The notes: a model not told the origin generated them from the letters alone. A stretch of 64,000 nucleotides of DNA from Exiguobacterium acetylicum (GCF_022170825.1 NZ_CP081878.1:1328001-1392000); one strand, 5' to 3'; shown: positions 26,288 to 36,415, counted from the first letter of the stretch. Numbers and translations: made by a program.

Positions 26288-26322
26288 AAAATCTTGAATG
26301 AGCCTTTCATTCAAGATTTTTT
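26288..26322 (+). terminator. Terminator after Nudix gene
   Basis: AAAATCTTGAATGA pairs with TCATTCAAGATTTT around a short loop, followed by TTTT. Confidence 0.9.
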
Positions 26323-26382
26323 GTTGCGCTGGTACGCGTTCCAGACGGTAGCATCAAGGAGACACGAAAAGGAGGAAACGCG

Positions 26383-27231
26383 ATGCGATGGTTTGCGATT
26401 GATTTAGATGGAACGTTATTGAACAAGAAACATCAGATTTCAGAGGCAAATCGGACAGCGATCAAAAGACGTCAAGACCAAGGAGATGTCGTCGTCATCG
26501 TCACTGGACGAGCCGCCTTTGATGCGCAACGAATACTCGACCAACATGGACTCGATTGTCCGGTCATTGGTGCGAATGGGGCAGAGATCAAGATTGTAAA
26601 TCCCAAGCGGCACTTTTTGAATCGTTCCAGTAGTCGAACGATTTGGGAGATCGTACGATCTACAAACGTATTCATACATATTTATCTACAGGATCGAATC
26701 TTGTTACCTCGATATTCGCTTGCTGGACTTCAAGGGGGAGGAAGCGCATTTCAAGAAGCGATTCAAGCACAAGTGACACAACAGGGAGTTGAGACAGTCG
26801 ACGTTATCACCGTCGATCAACTTGATATCATCAAATTCATGTTCGTCTCAGCTGATCAATTGCAATTAGCGCAGCTCGAACAGCAGCTCCTTCAGGTGCA
26901 GTCGTGTTCTGTGACACGTTCAGGTGCATTCAATCTAGAAGTCATGGCGAGTGGAGTAACGAAAGGGAGTGCTGTTCAAGACATCACGAGAACATGTGGG
27001 ATTGCACTCGAGGACGTCGTTGCAATCGGTGACAATCAAAATGATTTACCGATGTTCGAAGTGGCGGGAACATCGATCGCGATGGGGAACGCTGAAGCGT
27101 CTGTCAAAAAAGGAGCGACATACGTCACGTGTTACCATGATGAGGATGGTGTGGCTGAGGCATTGAACAACTTGGAACAATGGGAACGGAACAAGGAGGA
27201 GCAGCATGGCGAACATCTCGGATATCGCTAA
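26383..27231 (+). CDS. HAD superfamily hydrolase, Cof type
   Basis: A 282-residue phosphatase of the Cof/YidA class. It has the nucleophile motif FAIDLDGTLLNK at the N-terminus, the second motif VVIVTGR, and the metal-binding motif AIGDNQNDLPMFE near residue 215. A C2-type cap domain lies between. It would dephosphorylate a sugar phosphate or similar small molecule. AAGGAGG lies before the ATG. The 3' end overlaps the LacI gene by 26 bases. Confidence 0.9.
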   Translation: MRWFAIDLDGTLLNKKHQISEANRTAIKRRQDQGDVVVIVTGRAAFDAQRILDQHGLDCPVIGANGAEIKIVNPKRHFLNRSSSRTIWEIVRSTNVFIHIYLQDRILLPRYSLAGLQGGGSAFQEAIQAQVTQQGVETVDVITVDQLDIIKFMFVSADQLQLAQLEQQLLQVQSCSVTRSGAFNLEVMASGVTKGSAVQDITRTCGIALEDVVAIGDNQNDLPMFEVAGTSIAMGNAEASVKKGATYVTCYHDEDGVAEALNNLEQWERNKEEQHGEHLGYR

Positions 27232-28171
27232 ACAAGCGGGCGTCTCGAAGTCGACGGTATCTCGTGTCTTAAACGGTCATCCGCACGTATCAAAAGAGAA
27301 ACGGCGTACAATCTTAGAGGTGATGGAACGACTCCACTATAGTCCGAACGGAAATGCGATCAACCTGTCACGAGGTAAGACACATACGATCGGAGTTCTT
27401 GTTCCGCGGGTGGGTCATCCGTTTTTTCATCAATTAGTTGATGGAATCGGTCAGGTTTGTACGGAACAAAATCATACACTGCTTGTCATCCAAACGCAAA
27501 ACAATCCAGTAAGAGAAGAAGCGAGTATTCAACAACTGCGCGATAAGCGGATTGACGGGCTGATCATCGGAGCAATCAGTCAGCCGCAGTTACTTGAGAC
27601 GATGCGTTCGTTCGGGCCGGTCGTTGCCTGCGAAGATCATCAGGATATCGTGCCGTCGATCTATTTGGATCACGAGAAAGCGATGACGATGTTGTTACAA
27701 CATGTCGAAGAACGAGGCGCTAGAACAGTTGGACTTTGCATTGGAAATCCAGATAGCGGAGTCGGACGAATCAGACAGGGAACGTTCGATCAATATCTCA
27801 AGACGTCTACTCTTAGTCATAAAAATGAGTGGTACGCTGATCGCTGCTATTCTTTCGAGGACGGACAAGAATTAGCGGGTCAACTTCTAACGGCAGACTT
27901 ACCAGACGCAATGATTGTCGGGAATGATGAAGTCGCAGCAGGTCTCATCCATCAATTTCGGCAACATGGGATTCGAATACCTGAGGACATCGCCATTACG
28001 GGATTTGATGATGTACCGATTGCCAGAGCGCTTGAAATAACGACGATTCGACAACCGGTTGTCATGCTTGGCAGACTGGCAGCAGAACAGTTATTGAATG
28101 AAGCGCTGAAGCATAGTGAAGGTACTTTTTCTTTACTGGAACCATTTTTGATGATTCGACAAACGACATAA
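27206..28171 (+). CDS. LacI-family transcriptional regulator
   Basis: A 321-residue repressor-type protein with the N-terminal helix-turn-helix ISDIAKQAGVSKSTVSRVLN and a periplasmic-binding-protein-like effector domain (from TIGVLVPRVGHPFFHQLVDG on). It ends with FDDVPIARALEITTIRQP, typical of the family. It is coupled to the HAD gene and may control sugar metabolism together with it. The ligand is unknown. CAAGGAGGAG precedes the ATG. Confidence 0.9.
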   Translation: MANISDIAKQAGVSKSTVSRVLNGHPHVSKEKRRTILEVMERLHYSPNGNAINLSRGKTHTIGVLVPRVGHPFFHQLVDGIGQVCTEQNHTLLVIQTQNNPVREEASIQQLRDKRIDGLIIGAISQPQLLETMRSFGPVVACEDHQDIVPSIYLDHEKAMTMLLQHVEERGARTVGLCIGNPDSGVGRIRQGTFDQYLKTSTLSHKNEWYADRCYSFEDGQELAGQLLTADLPDAMIVGNDEVAAGLIHQFRQHGIRIPEDIAITGFDDVPIARALEITTIRQPVVMLGRLAAEQLLNEALKHSEGTFSLLEPFLMIRQTT

Positions 28172-28199
28172 CGAAACAAGCGATGGGAGGTATATATTG

Positions 28200-28979
28200 A
28201 TGACTAACGCAAAAGCAGGTGCTACCGCTACCGTGATAACAATCTCTGACGCTCGAGTCCGCAAGTACTTTCAAGCATCGATTAAAAAGCAACAAATCGT
28301 TCAGGAATTTCGCATGCTCGAAGAACTAGAGCAGATGGTCATCCCGACGCCAAACGTCTTCGCCGTTGAATTCGAAGACTCCCCGTTCATCGAGATGCAA
28401 CGGATCGATGGCAGTGAATTATTAGACCTGTTTGAACCGTCACGAATGACAGATTTTTTAGATGCTTTTGCGACGCTACATCAACGGATCCATCAGCAAC
28501 AGTCGCGTCTAGCGCCTGATTGGCATGACGTCATCCGTCAAAAAATACGGTACCTATCACCTCTGTTGCAACCGAAAGCAGAAGAATTATTAGAGACGCT
28601 TGACGTTTCACAAAATAGAGGATTGCTCCACGGTGACTTTCATTTTCAGAACATCCTCGTGACAGCGGATGAAACGTTCGTCGTCATTGATTGGCATGAT
28701 GCGACGATGGGGCCGCCCGTTGCCGATGTTGCACGTACATTGCTCTTATTGCGGACGGCAGGTGGAACAGTAGTGCCGGATGAGGTGCGGCGGTATGTCT
28801 GTCGCGAATACCTCGACCGCTATCAAGCAGTTTCGTCAATTCAGCTATCGAACCTTGCAGACTGGTTACGACTGATGGCTATCCTGCGGACGCTTGAGCA
28901 AGTGACGGATGCAGAGCGGAATCAGTTACATGAACTTGTGCATCATCCAAATATCAGTGCCTATTTTTTTTATACGTAA
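28200..28979 (+). CDS. Aminoglycoside phosphotransferase family kinase
   Basis: A 259-residue APH-fold protein. Brenner's motif is complete (LLHGDFHFQNIL), followed by VVIDWHDATMGPPVADVAR with the metal-binding Asp. The N-terminal lobe is short and lacks a clear glycine loop, which fits small-molecule kinases more than antibiotic resistance. GGGAGG lies nine bases before ATG 28200; TTG 28197 is another option. It follows the LacI gene by 28 bases. Confidence 0.82.
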   Translation: MTNAKAGATATVITISDARVRKYFQASIKKQQIVQEFRMLEELEQMVIPTPNVFAVEFEDSPFIEMQRIDGSELLDLFEPSRMTDFLDAFATLHQRIHQQQSRLAPDWHDVIRQKIRYLSPLLQPKAEELLETLDVSQNRGLLHGDFHFQNILVTADETFVVIDWHDATMGPPVADVARTLLLLRTAGGTVVPDEVRRYVCREYLDRYQAVSSIQLSNLADWLRLMAILRTLEQVTDAERNQLHELVHHPNISAYFFYT

Positions 28980-29009
28980 CGTAAGAATAGCTAGGAGGAA
29001 CGTCATTTC

Positions 29010-29597
29010 ATGAGAACGATCATCTCGATTCAAGGTGCCATGGCATCCGGAAAAACGACGCTCGTACGAGCGTTGGAGGCTACTTATCCTGACCTTCATG
29101 TCTATTATGAAAATCCGTATCCGATTGTTCAAAAACGACGGGAACTCGAGTTAGACATCCAAACCGAGGATGGATTTGTCGAAAATCAACGCTTGTTCAT
29201 TCAAGCAGAACTCGATCGTTTTCGACATTTTCCTGAAGGCGTCATTTTACTCGATCGTGGTCCGGAAGATCTTGAATTCTATACGTTGCATTATCCACAA
29301 GTATACGGTCACGACTGGGACATCGCGTCACGCTTGCAGGTGGAACTCGAGGCATTAAGATCGTGCCGGTCCGACCAGATTCTTTATTTACAAGCGCCGA
29401 CTAATCTTTTACAAGAACGACGTGACGCCGATCAGACAAGGTCTCGCCATTCCTTTGCACAACATCAACCACTTTGGGTGCTCGAAGAAAAATGGTATGA
29501 ACAGTTTCCGGTACATATGATTGATACGAGGGAAAAAACGATTGAGCAAGTCCGAGAAGCAGCGCTTCATCAGCTGTCTTCTACCGGAGTGTTATGA
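29010..29597 (+). CDS. P-loop nucleoside kinase-like protein
   Basis: A 195-residue protein with Walker A QGAMASGKTT at the start, DRGPEDLEF (about 75) as the DRS-like motif, and a lid region LLQERRDADQTRSRHSF. This is the layout of deoxynucleoside kinases and related small-molecule kinases. GGAGGAAC precedes the ATG. It follows the APH-like gene and its 3' end meets the next gene, so they may be cotranscribed. Confidence 0.75.
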   Translation: MRTIISIQGAMASGKTTLVRALEATYPDLHVYYENPYPIVQKRRELELDIQTEDGFVENQRLFIQAELDRFRHFPEGVILLDRGPEDLEFYTLHYPQVYGHDWDIASRLQVELEALRSCRSDQILYLQAPTNLLQERRDADQTRSRHSFAQHQPLWVLEEKWYEQFPVHMIDTREKTIEQVREAALHQLSSTGVL

Positions 29598-29611
29598 AAG
29601 GAGAGCAAGAC

Positions 29612-30244
29612 ATGACATTAAAGGGTATAACTCATCCACGGATCGATGGGAAAGACGAAAAACAGGTCTATTGGATTGAAAACGGAGAAGCAGTCCGTAT
29701 CGGACGAACTTACGAAACGATTCAATTGGAGGAAGCGACAAATCGAACAATCCTCGTACGGGAACAAGAGTTGATATCGGATAAAATCGGCAATCGAACG
29801 ATTCGCCTGACGATCGATGCAGAAGACTATGCGCCACTCGAATTCGTCGAGTACCAAGCGGGTGTTCAAACCGTACATGCATCGTATGGGAGAGATGAAG
29901 TCGTAATCACACGAGACGGTGAGCCGTCTATCCTGCCGATTCCGACCGAGTCTGTTGATCTGTTTTCAATCGAATTGTTGCTACGGACATTACCTTGGAC
30001 GATCGGTTCGACGCACTCGTTCAACGGCTTTAGTGCCGTTTCAGGACTTGAAGTGTCGATTCAGGTTCAGCCTTTGCAGCACGATCTATTGACGACCGAA
30101 TCAGGGGAACACGTACAGACACTTCATGTTCAAGTCACGTTTGGTGAACGAGTTCAGTACTACTGGATTGATCCAGTGAAACGTGAACTGTTAAAGCAGT
30201 CCTCACAAATCGCGGACGGGGTTTCGTTGGAATTTCGACGATGA
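29612..30244 (+). CDS. Protein of unknown function (DUF3108-like)
   Basis: A 210-residue soluble protein composed mainly of beta-strands. It lacks a signal peptide. The closing section VTFGERVQYYWIDPVKRELLKQSS resembles DUF3108-type lipocalin-like proteins that carry a conserved aromatic WID motif, but this is an impression. ATG 29612 follows AAAGGAGAG; an earlier ATG at 29594 overlaps the kinase gene and has no site. The gene ends in a terminator shared with the next. Confidence 0.6.
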   Translation: MTLKGITHPRIDGKDEKQVYWIENGEAVRIGRTYETIQLEEATNRTILVREQELISDKIGNRTIRLTIDAEDYAPLEFVEYQAGVQTVHASYGRDEVVITRDGEPSILPIPTESVDLFSIELLLRTLPWTIGSTHSFNGFSAVSGLEVSIQVQPLQHDLLTTESGEHVQTLHVQVTFGERVQYYWIDPVKRELLKQSSQIADGVSLEFRR

Positions 30245-30245
30245 A

Positions 30246-30287
30246 AAAGGAGCAATGAAACGGTCTGCCGTCTCGTTGCTCCTTTGT
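30246..30287. terminator. Bidirectional terminator
   Basis: AAAGGAGCAA (30246-30255) pairs with TTGCTCCTTT (30276-30285), with further pairing of ACGG and CCGT inside. It separates two convergent genes. Confidence 0.85.
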
Positions 30288-30290
30288 GCA

Positions 30291-32234
30291 TTACAACTGA
30301 AAATGGTGCTGCATCGCTTCGAAAATCCGCTTACTCGCATTCTTATCATCAAACGCATAAATATGACTGAGTTGACGTTTAAAGCGTTTTGGCATCTTCG
30401 ATTCGCGCAACGATTCGATTAAGGCTTCCCGTGATTCGATAATGTCTCCGGGTAACAGATCGGTTGCTTCACCAGCATTATCTTCTCCAATCAAAGTGGA
30501 TGGGCGATAGTAGACGACTTTTTTGTGCATCAAGGAGAAATCAAGGCCGACACTCGAGTAGTCCGTAATCAAAACGTGATGATTCTCGAGTAATTCTTTG
30601 ACCGTATAGGCATCCTGAGCGATGACATTGACGAAGTCTGAGTGGAACAGATGACTGAATTTTTGAAAGTTACGGTGGAGATAGAAGGATACTTCATATT
30701 GCTGTTCCGTAACGAGTTCTCTCAACCGTTCATCCGTAATCAAGGCTTGAAACTCCTGATAATACTCACTTTCCATGAATTGTTCGTCTGGATGCGTATC
30801 GAGTGTAGGTCGCCAAGTCGGCATGATTAAAATGTTCTTTCGATTCTTGTACCGCTTGAGCCAGCGCGAGCGCTCGTTGATCAATTGATCAAATCGGGCA
30901 AGTCCTGTCACGATGATTTCGTCGGGATGAAACCCGTAATCACGCGCAATGAGCTGCTTCTCTCGTTCCGAGGAGACGACGAATAGATCGGTAAAAGGGT
31001 GCGGCATCTTCTTACCGTATATATGACTGACATCTTTTGAGCCGATGACGCCATGTTGTAAGAAGAGTTTTTGTTTCGTTCGGATCAACGCTTCCGTTTT
31101 ATATGTAGCAAATGGTAACGCATAACTAGAGGCGTGCGTGTGGCACAAAATATCTGCTGCTTCGACGACTTCGATGTTTTCCGGAGATTTGTAGAAAACG
31201 ATGTGATTCTCATATCCGGCAAGTTTTTTCAGGTCCGGACTCGTCCGACTGATGATGTAATAGATGTTGAACTGTTTCCGGTAGGTATCGACGAGATATT
31301 TAAAGAAAATCATTCCGTTATCTTGTGCTTTATCCGGATATTCATAACAAACGATCGTCTTTTTCGTCGGATCCATTCCGAGTAACGGTCGGGGATTTGC
31401 GTAATAATCGACCGTTTCGACAGGCACGGGAATCAAACGCATTGCGAGCCGTTCCGATACGGTCGAGTAGGGACGGACCAATACATCGTAACGATCATCA
31501 AACGGTAACCAGTGTTCATCGTTTAAGAGTTCCGGATGATTCTTGAAGTGGCGTATCCGTGGTGTGAAACCAGATATCGGCATCTCACGAATCGTAAACC
31601 CGAACATGAGGTCATAAATGTTCGCATTGAACGCATCGTAATCGTACCGGGTACCGAGCAACTGATCGACGAGCTCTTTTTCGATCACTGCCTCGACCTC
31701 TGTCTTGAAGCGACGAGCATCGACCGGCGTGACGTTGAAGCGTTCGATTGGAAGTGCAACTTTTTCTTCTTGATGTCTGATTTTAATGAAGCAACTCGGC
31801 TGCTTGACTTCGAAGTACTTCGAGTGAAACGAGAACTTTAAGAGAAGCGACTCGTTGTGTCGAGTCAAGCCCTCAAACCGGATATCGTGATCGAAGAAAT
31901 GCATGATGGACGGTTTTTTGTTATAGATTAGACTGAGCTCATCCTCTTGGTCGATGAAGATGAAATACGTATGTTTTCCTTGTTTGATGTAACAGTTCGG
32001 TGCGATGTCGAGTGGCTCGGAAAGATGTTTGAACGAGATGGCTGTTCCTGTCGCATCAACGAATTTGACGGGATGATTCTTTTTTTTCAAGACATCGAGT
32101 AATGTATCGATGGATAGCGAGAAGCCTGTTTCTGTTTGTTGCACAGGTATCGGTTGTTCATTGATGGCTAAAAATAATGTTTGTTGCGGTAGGTTCTCAA
32201 TTAAAAATGTGTGATCCTGACATGTGATTTTCAT
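30291..32234 (-). CDS. CDP-glycerol glycerophosphotransferase (TagF-like), teichoic acid synthesis
   Basis: A 647-residue protein. The N-terminal 270 residues are beta-rich and of unknown role. The C-terminal half is the CDP-glycerol:glycerophosphotransferase domain: FLQHGVIGSKDVSHIYGK holds the catalytic histidine, then VVSSEREKQLIARDYGF, IIVTGLARFDQL, and TDYSSVGLDFSLMHKKVVYY near the end. It would add glycerol phosphate units from CDP-glycerol to a lipid-linked polymer on the inner face of the membrane. ATG 32234 is chosen for GAAGGGAA upstream; ATG 32267 lacks a site. Paralogous to the first transferase domain of the protein at 41579. Confidence 0.88.
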   Translation of the reverse strand: MKITCQDHTFLIENLPQQTLFLAINEQPIPVQQTETGFSLSIDTLLDVLKKKNHPVKFVDATGTAISFKHLSEPLDIAPNCYIKQGKHTYFIFIDQEDELSLIYNKKPSIMHFFDHDIRFEGLTRHNESLLLKFSFHSKYFEVKQPSCFIKIRHQEEKVALPIERFNVTPVDARRFKTEVEAVIEKELVDQLLGTRYDYDAFNANIYDLMFGFTIREMPISGFTPRIRHFKNHPELLNDEHWLPFDDRYDVLVRPYSTVSERLAMRLIPVPVETVDYYANPRPLLGMDPTKKTIVCYEYPDKAQDNGMIFFKYLVDTYRKQFNIYYIISRTSPDLKKLAGYENHIVFYKSPENIEVVEAADILCHTHASSYALPFATYKTEALIRTKQKLFLQHGVIGSKDVSHIYGKKMPHPFTDLFVVSSEREKQLIARDYGFHPDEIIVTGLARFDQLINERSRWLKRYKNRKNILIMPTWRPTLDTHPDEQFMESEYYQEFQALITDERLRELVTEQQYEVSFYLHRNFQKFSHLFHSDFVNVIAQDAYTVKELLENHHVLITDYSSVGLDFSLMHKKVVYYRPSTLIGEDNAGEATDLLPGDIIESREALIESLRESKMPKRFKRQLSHIYAFDDKNASKRIFEAMQHHFQL

Positions 32235-32570
32235 TGGTGCACGGTTTCCCTTCTCACTTTGATTCATTCAGTTTTTAAACTATATCCTACACCATACAAT
32301 ATCTTCCGTTTTCTGCAAAGATGTAGTCTGAATCTAAACCAATTAAATCGCTTTGCGACGACCACTAGTTGCAGAAGTGTGACAATGATTGGATATTATG
32401 CAAAACCAATTGACTTTGTTCGTCAAAAAGGGGATAAATAGAAATTGTATTGATTATGACGATTTGTATAAGAATAGGTTTAAAAAGAAATAAAAATGGT
32501 TATATACAGAGGTTGACCTCATATAAAAAAACAGGGATCAATCTTAAAGGTTGAAGGAGAGTAATTACAG
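32235..32570. promoter_or_regulatory. Divergent intergenic region with a promoter for the TagE-like gene
   Basis: This gap of about 330 bases is AT-rich and holds no convincing gene. TTGACT at 32410-32415 followed after 17 bases by GATAAA (32433-32438) is a likely + strand promoter. GAAGGAGAG stands just before the ATG at 32571, giving a leader of about 130 bases. No clear operator was seen. Confidence 0.4.
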
Positions 32571-34067
32571 ATGCTGTATACGGTTACATCGACATTACCG
32601 CCGAAACATGGTGGCAGAACGAAATCGTTGTTGAGTCGGATTGCGCTTATGGAAAAAGAACTCGGTGCTGGATCGACGATCGTTACGACGAACTACAATG
32701 CAAACTATATGGAAGTCTACGAGCTGTTCCGAACGGAAGAGAAGGTTGGTCCGATGGTCCAGTTCGAAAATATTTACGATTGGCTGTCTGATTACAAACT
32801 GTTAAGTATTCCGACAACTCGTTTTCGAAATAAGCCGATCATTAAAGAAACGGCGCGTGAAATCGAAGGATTGAAAAGCGTTGAGAAAAAAGGCAGTGAC
32901 GCTGTCCGCTATTATGATGATGAGGATGAGTATGTCCTGTACCGTCGATTTTATCCAGGAACGCAAGTCGTCGAGTTCGAAGACTTCATGACGAATGCCT
33001 CTCCTAAAAAAGTTGAGCGCTGGGAATATAACGTCTACGGTCAATTGCACCGGAAAACAATCTACTCTCCTGTCCATCACGGAAAAATGATGGAAGAACT
33101 GTACGATTCGGAAGGCAATGTTTATTGTAAGAAGTTCTACAATGAAATGGCTCGTCCGAAGCTCGTCTTGATTCAGTTATACCGGAACGGCAGAATGTAT
33201 AAAGCTTTTAAAAAAGAGAAAGACTTATTTGAGTACTACTTCAATCGTCTATTTAAGGATGGCGATGTCTTATTCGTCGATGCGCGTTTGCTTGATCGCT
33301 CGATTCTGAATATCAAAGCGAATGTCAAACGTGTCATGGTCATTCATAACTCGCACTTAGATGGTTCGACCGTTAAAGGTTCGTACGCGACGATGTTCTC
33401 GGAGTCCGAGAAGGTGACCCGTTTCATCAGTCTGACGAACCATCAAAAAGAAGATATCTTGGATCGGTACAACATTCCAGAAGAGAAAATCTCAATCATT
33501 CCGCACTTCATCGTGCCAGAGCAAGTACAGCGGCGGGAACAAGTCAAAGATCAATTCTGTTTCATCGGTCGATTCGGTCTGCAAAAACAGATGGATCATT
33601 TGATCAAGAGTTATGCGATCTTTAAACAGTCAGGTCACGCGACAAAACTTGTCCTCTATGGAATGGATGAGCAAGGACAACTCGCGATGATGGAAAGCTT
33701 AATCAAAGAGCTCGGCCTACAAGATGATATCGAAATCCATGGATTCACGTCGAATCCGGCAGAAGTCTTCCGTGAATCAAAGGCCTCGTTGTTAACGAGT
33801 GAATTTGAAGGATTCGGATTGACGGTCATGGAAAGTATCAATGTCGGTTGCCCGGTTATCTCTTATGACGTCAAATACGGACCACGCGAAATCATCGCTC
33901 ACGGGGAGAACGGATACCTTGTTCCGGCTAACGATATGGAAGCGTTCGCTGAAGCGATGGTTCGACTCGTCGAACAACCGCTTGAGAAGGTCGAGACGAA
34001 ACCATCTCTATATCTTGAAACAGCGGTAAAGAATTATGGACGGTTACTTGAAGAGTTAAAGAACTAA
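32571..34067 (+). CDS. TagE/TarM-like teichoic acid alpha-glucosyltransferase (GT4)
   Basis: A 498-residue GT4 glycosyltransferase with the TagE/TarM layout. The N-terminal Rossmann half is interrupted by a beta-rich insert (about 75-215, with RWEYNVYGQLHRK and ELYDSEGNVYCKKFYN) that in TarM mediates trimer formation. The donor-binding domain shows FIGRFGLQKQMDHLI and LTSEFEGFGLTVMESINVG with the EX7E glutamates, then KYGPREII. It likely transfers glucose from UDP-glucose onto wall teichoic acid, and galU follows 34 bases later. Paralogue at 45264. Confidence 0.88.
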   Translation: MLYTVTSTLPPKHGGRTKSLLSRIALMEKELGAGSTIVTTNYNANYMEVYELFRTEEKVGPMVQFENIYDWLSDYKLLSIPTTRFRNKPIIKETAREIEGLKSVEKKGSDAVRYYDDEDEYVLYRRFYPGTQVVEFEDFMTNASPKKVERWEYNVYGQLHRKTIYSPVHHGKMMEELYDSEGNVYCKKFYNEMARPKLVLIQLYRNGRMYKAFKKEKDLFEYYFNRLFKDGDVLFVDARLLDRSILNIKANVKRVMVIHNSHLDGSTVKGSYATMFSESEKVTRFISLTNHQKEDILDRYNIPEEKISIIPHFIVPEQVQRREQVKDQFCFIGRFGLQKQMDHLIKSYAIFKQSGHATKLVLYGMDEQGQLAMMESLIKELGLQDDIEIHGFTSNPAEVFRESKASLLTSEFEGFGLTVMESINVGCPVISYDVKYGPREIIAHGENGYLVPANDMEAFAEAMVRLVEQPLEKVETKPSLYLETAVKNYGRLLEELKN

Positions 34068-34101
34068 ATCTACTACTTGAACGATGAAGAGGATGAACGA
34101 T

Positions 34102-34968
34102 ATGAAAAAAATCACAAAAGCCATTATTCCAGCAGCAGGACTCGGGACACGTTTCTTACCTGCGACCAAAGCCATGCCAAAAGAGATGTTACCGATTCTC
34201 GATAAACCGACGATTCAGTATATCGTTGAAGAAGCAGCGAAAGCCGGAATCGAAGATATCATCATCGTCACCGGTAAACATAAACGAGCAATCGAGGATC
34301 ATTTCGATAATCAGAAAGAACTTGAGATTACACTCGAAAATTCCGGAAAAACGGAATTACTCGAGAAAGTGCAATTCTCAACGAACCTCGCGAATATCTT
34401 TTACGTTCGCCAAAAGGAACAAAAAGGTCTCGGGCATGCGATCCTGACAGCGAAACAATTCATCGGCAACGAACCGTTCGCGGTCTTACTCGGAGATGAT
34501 ATCGTCGAGTCGGACGATCCGGCAATTAAACAATTGATGGACGTCTACGAACAGACGGAAAAATCGGTCATCGGTGTACAAGAAGTCCGTCCGGAAGATA
34601 CGCATCGTTACGGCATCATCGATCCGAAATCAAAGAACGAGCGACTGTATGACGTAAAGAAATTCGTCGAAAAACCGGCTCCAGGAACGGCACCATCGAA
34701 CCTCGCCATCATGGGGCGTTACGTGCTGACACCGGATATCTTTGATTATCTAGCAAATCAAGAAGAAGGTGCAGGCGGCGAAATCCAATTGACAGATGCG
34801 ATTGAGCGCTTGAATGCCGATAGTCAAGTCTTTGCGTATGACTTTGAAGGGAACCGCTATGATGTCGGAGAGAAACTAGGTTTCGTCAAGACAACGATTG
34901 AATATGCGTTGAAAGATGCGGAAATGAAAGATGAACTGAAAGCATTCATTAAATCATTAGACATCTAA
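34102..34968 (+). CDS. galU: UTP-glucose-1-phosphate uridylyltransferase
   Basis: A 288-residue GalU/GtaB enzyme that makes UDP-glucose from UTP and glucose 1-phosphate. The nucleotide-binding start is [20 protein letters not shown], with [19 protein letters not shown], and later [11 protein letters not shown] and KFVEKP. The length is normal. ATG 34102 follows GAAGAGGATG; an ATG 18 bases upstream is too close to that site. It is the second gene after the glucosyltransferase and supplies its donor; a terminator follows. Loss in B. subtilis (gtaB) removes teichoic acid glucose. Confidence 0.95.
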   Translation: MKKITKAIIPAAGLGTRFLPATKAMPKEMLPILDKPTIQYIVEEAAKAGIEDIIIVTGKHKRAIEDHFDNQKELEITLENSGKTELLEKVQFSTNLANIFYVRQKEQKGLGHAILTAKQFIGNEPFAVLLGDDIVESDDPAIKQLMDVYEQTEKSVIGVQEVRPEDTHRYGIIDPKSKNERLYDVKKFVEKPAPGTAPSNLAIMGRYVLTPDIFDYLANQEEGAGGEIQLTDAIERLNADSQVFAYDFEGNRYDVGEKLGFVKTTIEYALKDAEMKDELKAFIKSLDI

Positions 34969-34976
34969 AAAGGTGA

Positions 34977-35007
34977 ACCACTCTGAAAAACTTCAGGGTG
35001 GTTTTTT
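34977..35007 (+). terminator. Terminator after galU
   Basis: AACCACTCTGAA pairs with TTCAGGGTGGTT (one G-T pair) around AAAC, followed by TTTT. Confidence 0.9.
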
Positions 35008-35070
35008 GTAAATCATGAAACCCACCTGTCTAGTCGAAACGTAGTAGAAATGAGAAGAGAGGTGCTACAT

Positions 35071-35337
35071 GTGTTAACGTGGCTTGGTTTAAAGAATGAC
35101 CAAAAGTCAGAACGACAATTCTTCGCCGGTGTAAAAAAGAAAACAATTTTTCTAATCTTACTCCTAGCGCTAACGATCTTGAATGGTGTGAAGTGGGTCA
35201 TGTCAGAACTCATCCCGACCGCCTTTTTCAGCGATCCAGTCGTTTCGGTGATACCAGGCGTGCTTGGCGTCCTAACAGCGGTCGTTTTCGTGCTATTAAT
35301 GGAGCGCTTCATGCAGGATAAGTCGAGTGAAAAGTAA
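35071..35337 (+). CDS. Small membrane protein of unknown function
   Basis: An 88-residue protein with two membrane spans (about 25-45 and 60-82) and charged ends. GTG 35071 follows AGAGAGGTG at a good distance; ATG 35050 has no site. It stands alone between galU and a secreted protein gene, with its own terminator. No family was recognised. Confidence 0.6.
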   Translation: MLTWLGLKNDQKSERQFFAGVKKKTIFLILLLALTILNGVKWVMSELIPTAFFSDPVVSVIPGVLGVLTAVVFVLLMERFMQDKSSEK

Positions 35338-35347
35338 GAGATACACG

Positions 35348-35376
35348 AAAGACCACCTGTTGTTGGTGGTCTTTTT
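35348..35376 (+). terminator. Terminator after small membrane gene
   Basis: AAAGACCACC pairs with GGTGGTCTTT, then a run of T. Confidence 0.9.
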
Positions 35377-35416
35377 TGTGTGAGATGTATTGTTGCGAAT
35401 TCAAAAAAAGTATTGC

Positions 35417-36415
35417 TTACAGTGAAAGTTTAACGGGGAACGTATGTGGCGGTGGTGTGATGATGGAACTTTTGATCTTCTTCATCTTCTGATTGAGTAT
35501 AGTGACGGTATATACTTTTCGCTCAAAATCTCCTTCTAGGACGTAATAGCATCGGTTTAGGTCGTGATATCGAAAATCAATCAACGCATTTTTGGAAGCA
35601 TAAGCTCGCTTCACCTGTTTCGTCTTATAATCGACTTCGAGTAAAGAATACACATTTAATAGAAGCTCTTTCTGATTTGAGATTTGCTTTGTTTTACTGA
35701 CCCACATCACACTTTCGGGTACTGTGAGAGTCAATTCACTAGACTTCGTCTTGATGTTATACGTACTGATTGCTAACTCTTCGTTTTCTTCCGTCAGGTT
35801 TCCGTAAATCTTGATCTGCTGATCAATCTTTTTAAAGTAGAATCCAAAAGTAAGTTGCGGGATGATTTTTACACTCTTTACTTTTAAACTTTTCCGGTCA
35901 ATCGTATAAAGCGTAACGTCCCGACTTGTCTCACCGTAGACATTTGCCAAGACATAGATGTTACTTTGGTCGATTATGAAATCCCTCGCATGACCTACGA
36001 ACCGTTTCGTACCTTGGCTCTTTTTGTAATTAGTCGTATATTTGGTAATCGAAAACTCATTTAAATTCGAGTTGTTTAATGAAACGAGTCCATCATTGAC
36101 TCTCTTGATGTTTAGTGGATTTACCTCAGTCTTATGTACGGATTTATCCTTTGATTTCAAATCAATCAACGTATCTCCATACATATCAAAAATCAAACCG
36201 TCACTGATTTTGGTTACTCCTGAAATGTTGTATTGTTTCGTCTCGACCATTTTAAAATTTTTAAAAACTTGAATGGACGTAAAGGGTTTCGAATAACTCG
36301 TAGAGATTACTTTGAATTCTGCGTCATGCGCCGTGGAATCATTTGAAAAACCGTAAAGCATCGTAACGGCAGAGGCAACTAGAGTGAGACGAATCAGCTT
36401 GTTCTTCATGATCAT
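35417..36415 (-). CDS. Secreted protein of unknown function
   Basis: A 332-residue protein with a signal-type N-terminus (KNKLIRLTLVASAVTMLYGF) and no lipobox cysteine, so it is likely exported or anchored by its signal. The rest is regular beta-strand material in short repeats (patterns such as NIYVLANVYG, TLYTIDRKSLKVKS), which suggests a beta-propeller. No enzyme motif was seen. AAAGGAGC lies before the ATG. By eye its sequence is AT-richer than that of the wall-polymer genes nearby. Confidence 0.65.
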   Translation of the reverse strand: MIMKNKLIRLTLVASAVTMLYGFSNDSTAHDAEFKVISTSYSKPFTSIQVFKNFKMVETKQYNISGVTKISDGLIFDMYGDTLIDLKSKDKSVHKTEVNPLNIKRVNDGLVSLNNSNLNEFSITKYTTNYKKSQGTKRFVGHARDFIIDQSNIYVLANVYGETSRDVTLYTIDRKSLKVKSVKIIPQLTFGFYFKKIDQQIKIYGNLTEENEELAISTYNIKTKSSELTLTVPESVMWVSKTKQISNQKELLLNVYSLLEVDYKTKQVKRAYASKNALIDFRYHDLNRCYYVLEGDFERKVYTVTILNQKMKKIKSSIITPPPHTFPVKLSL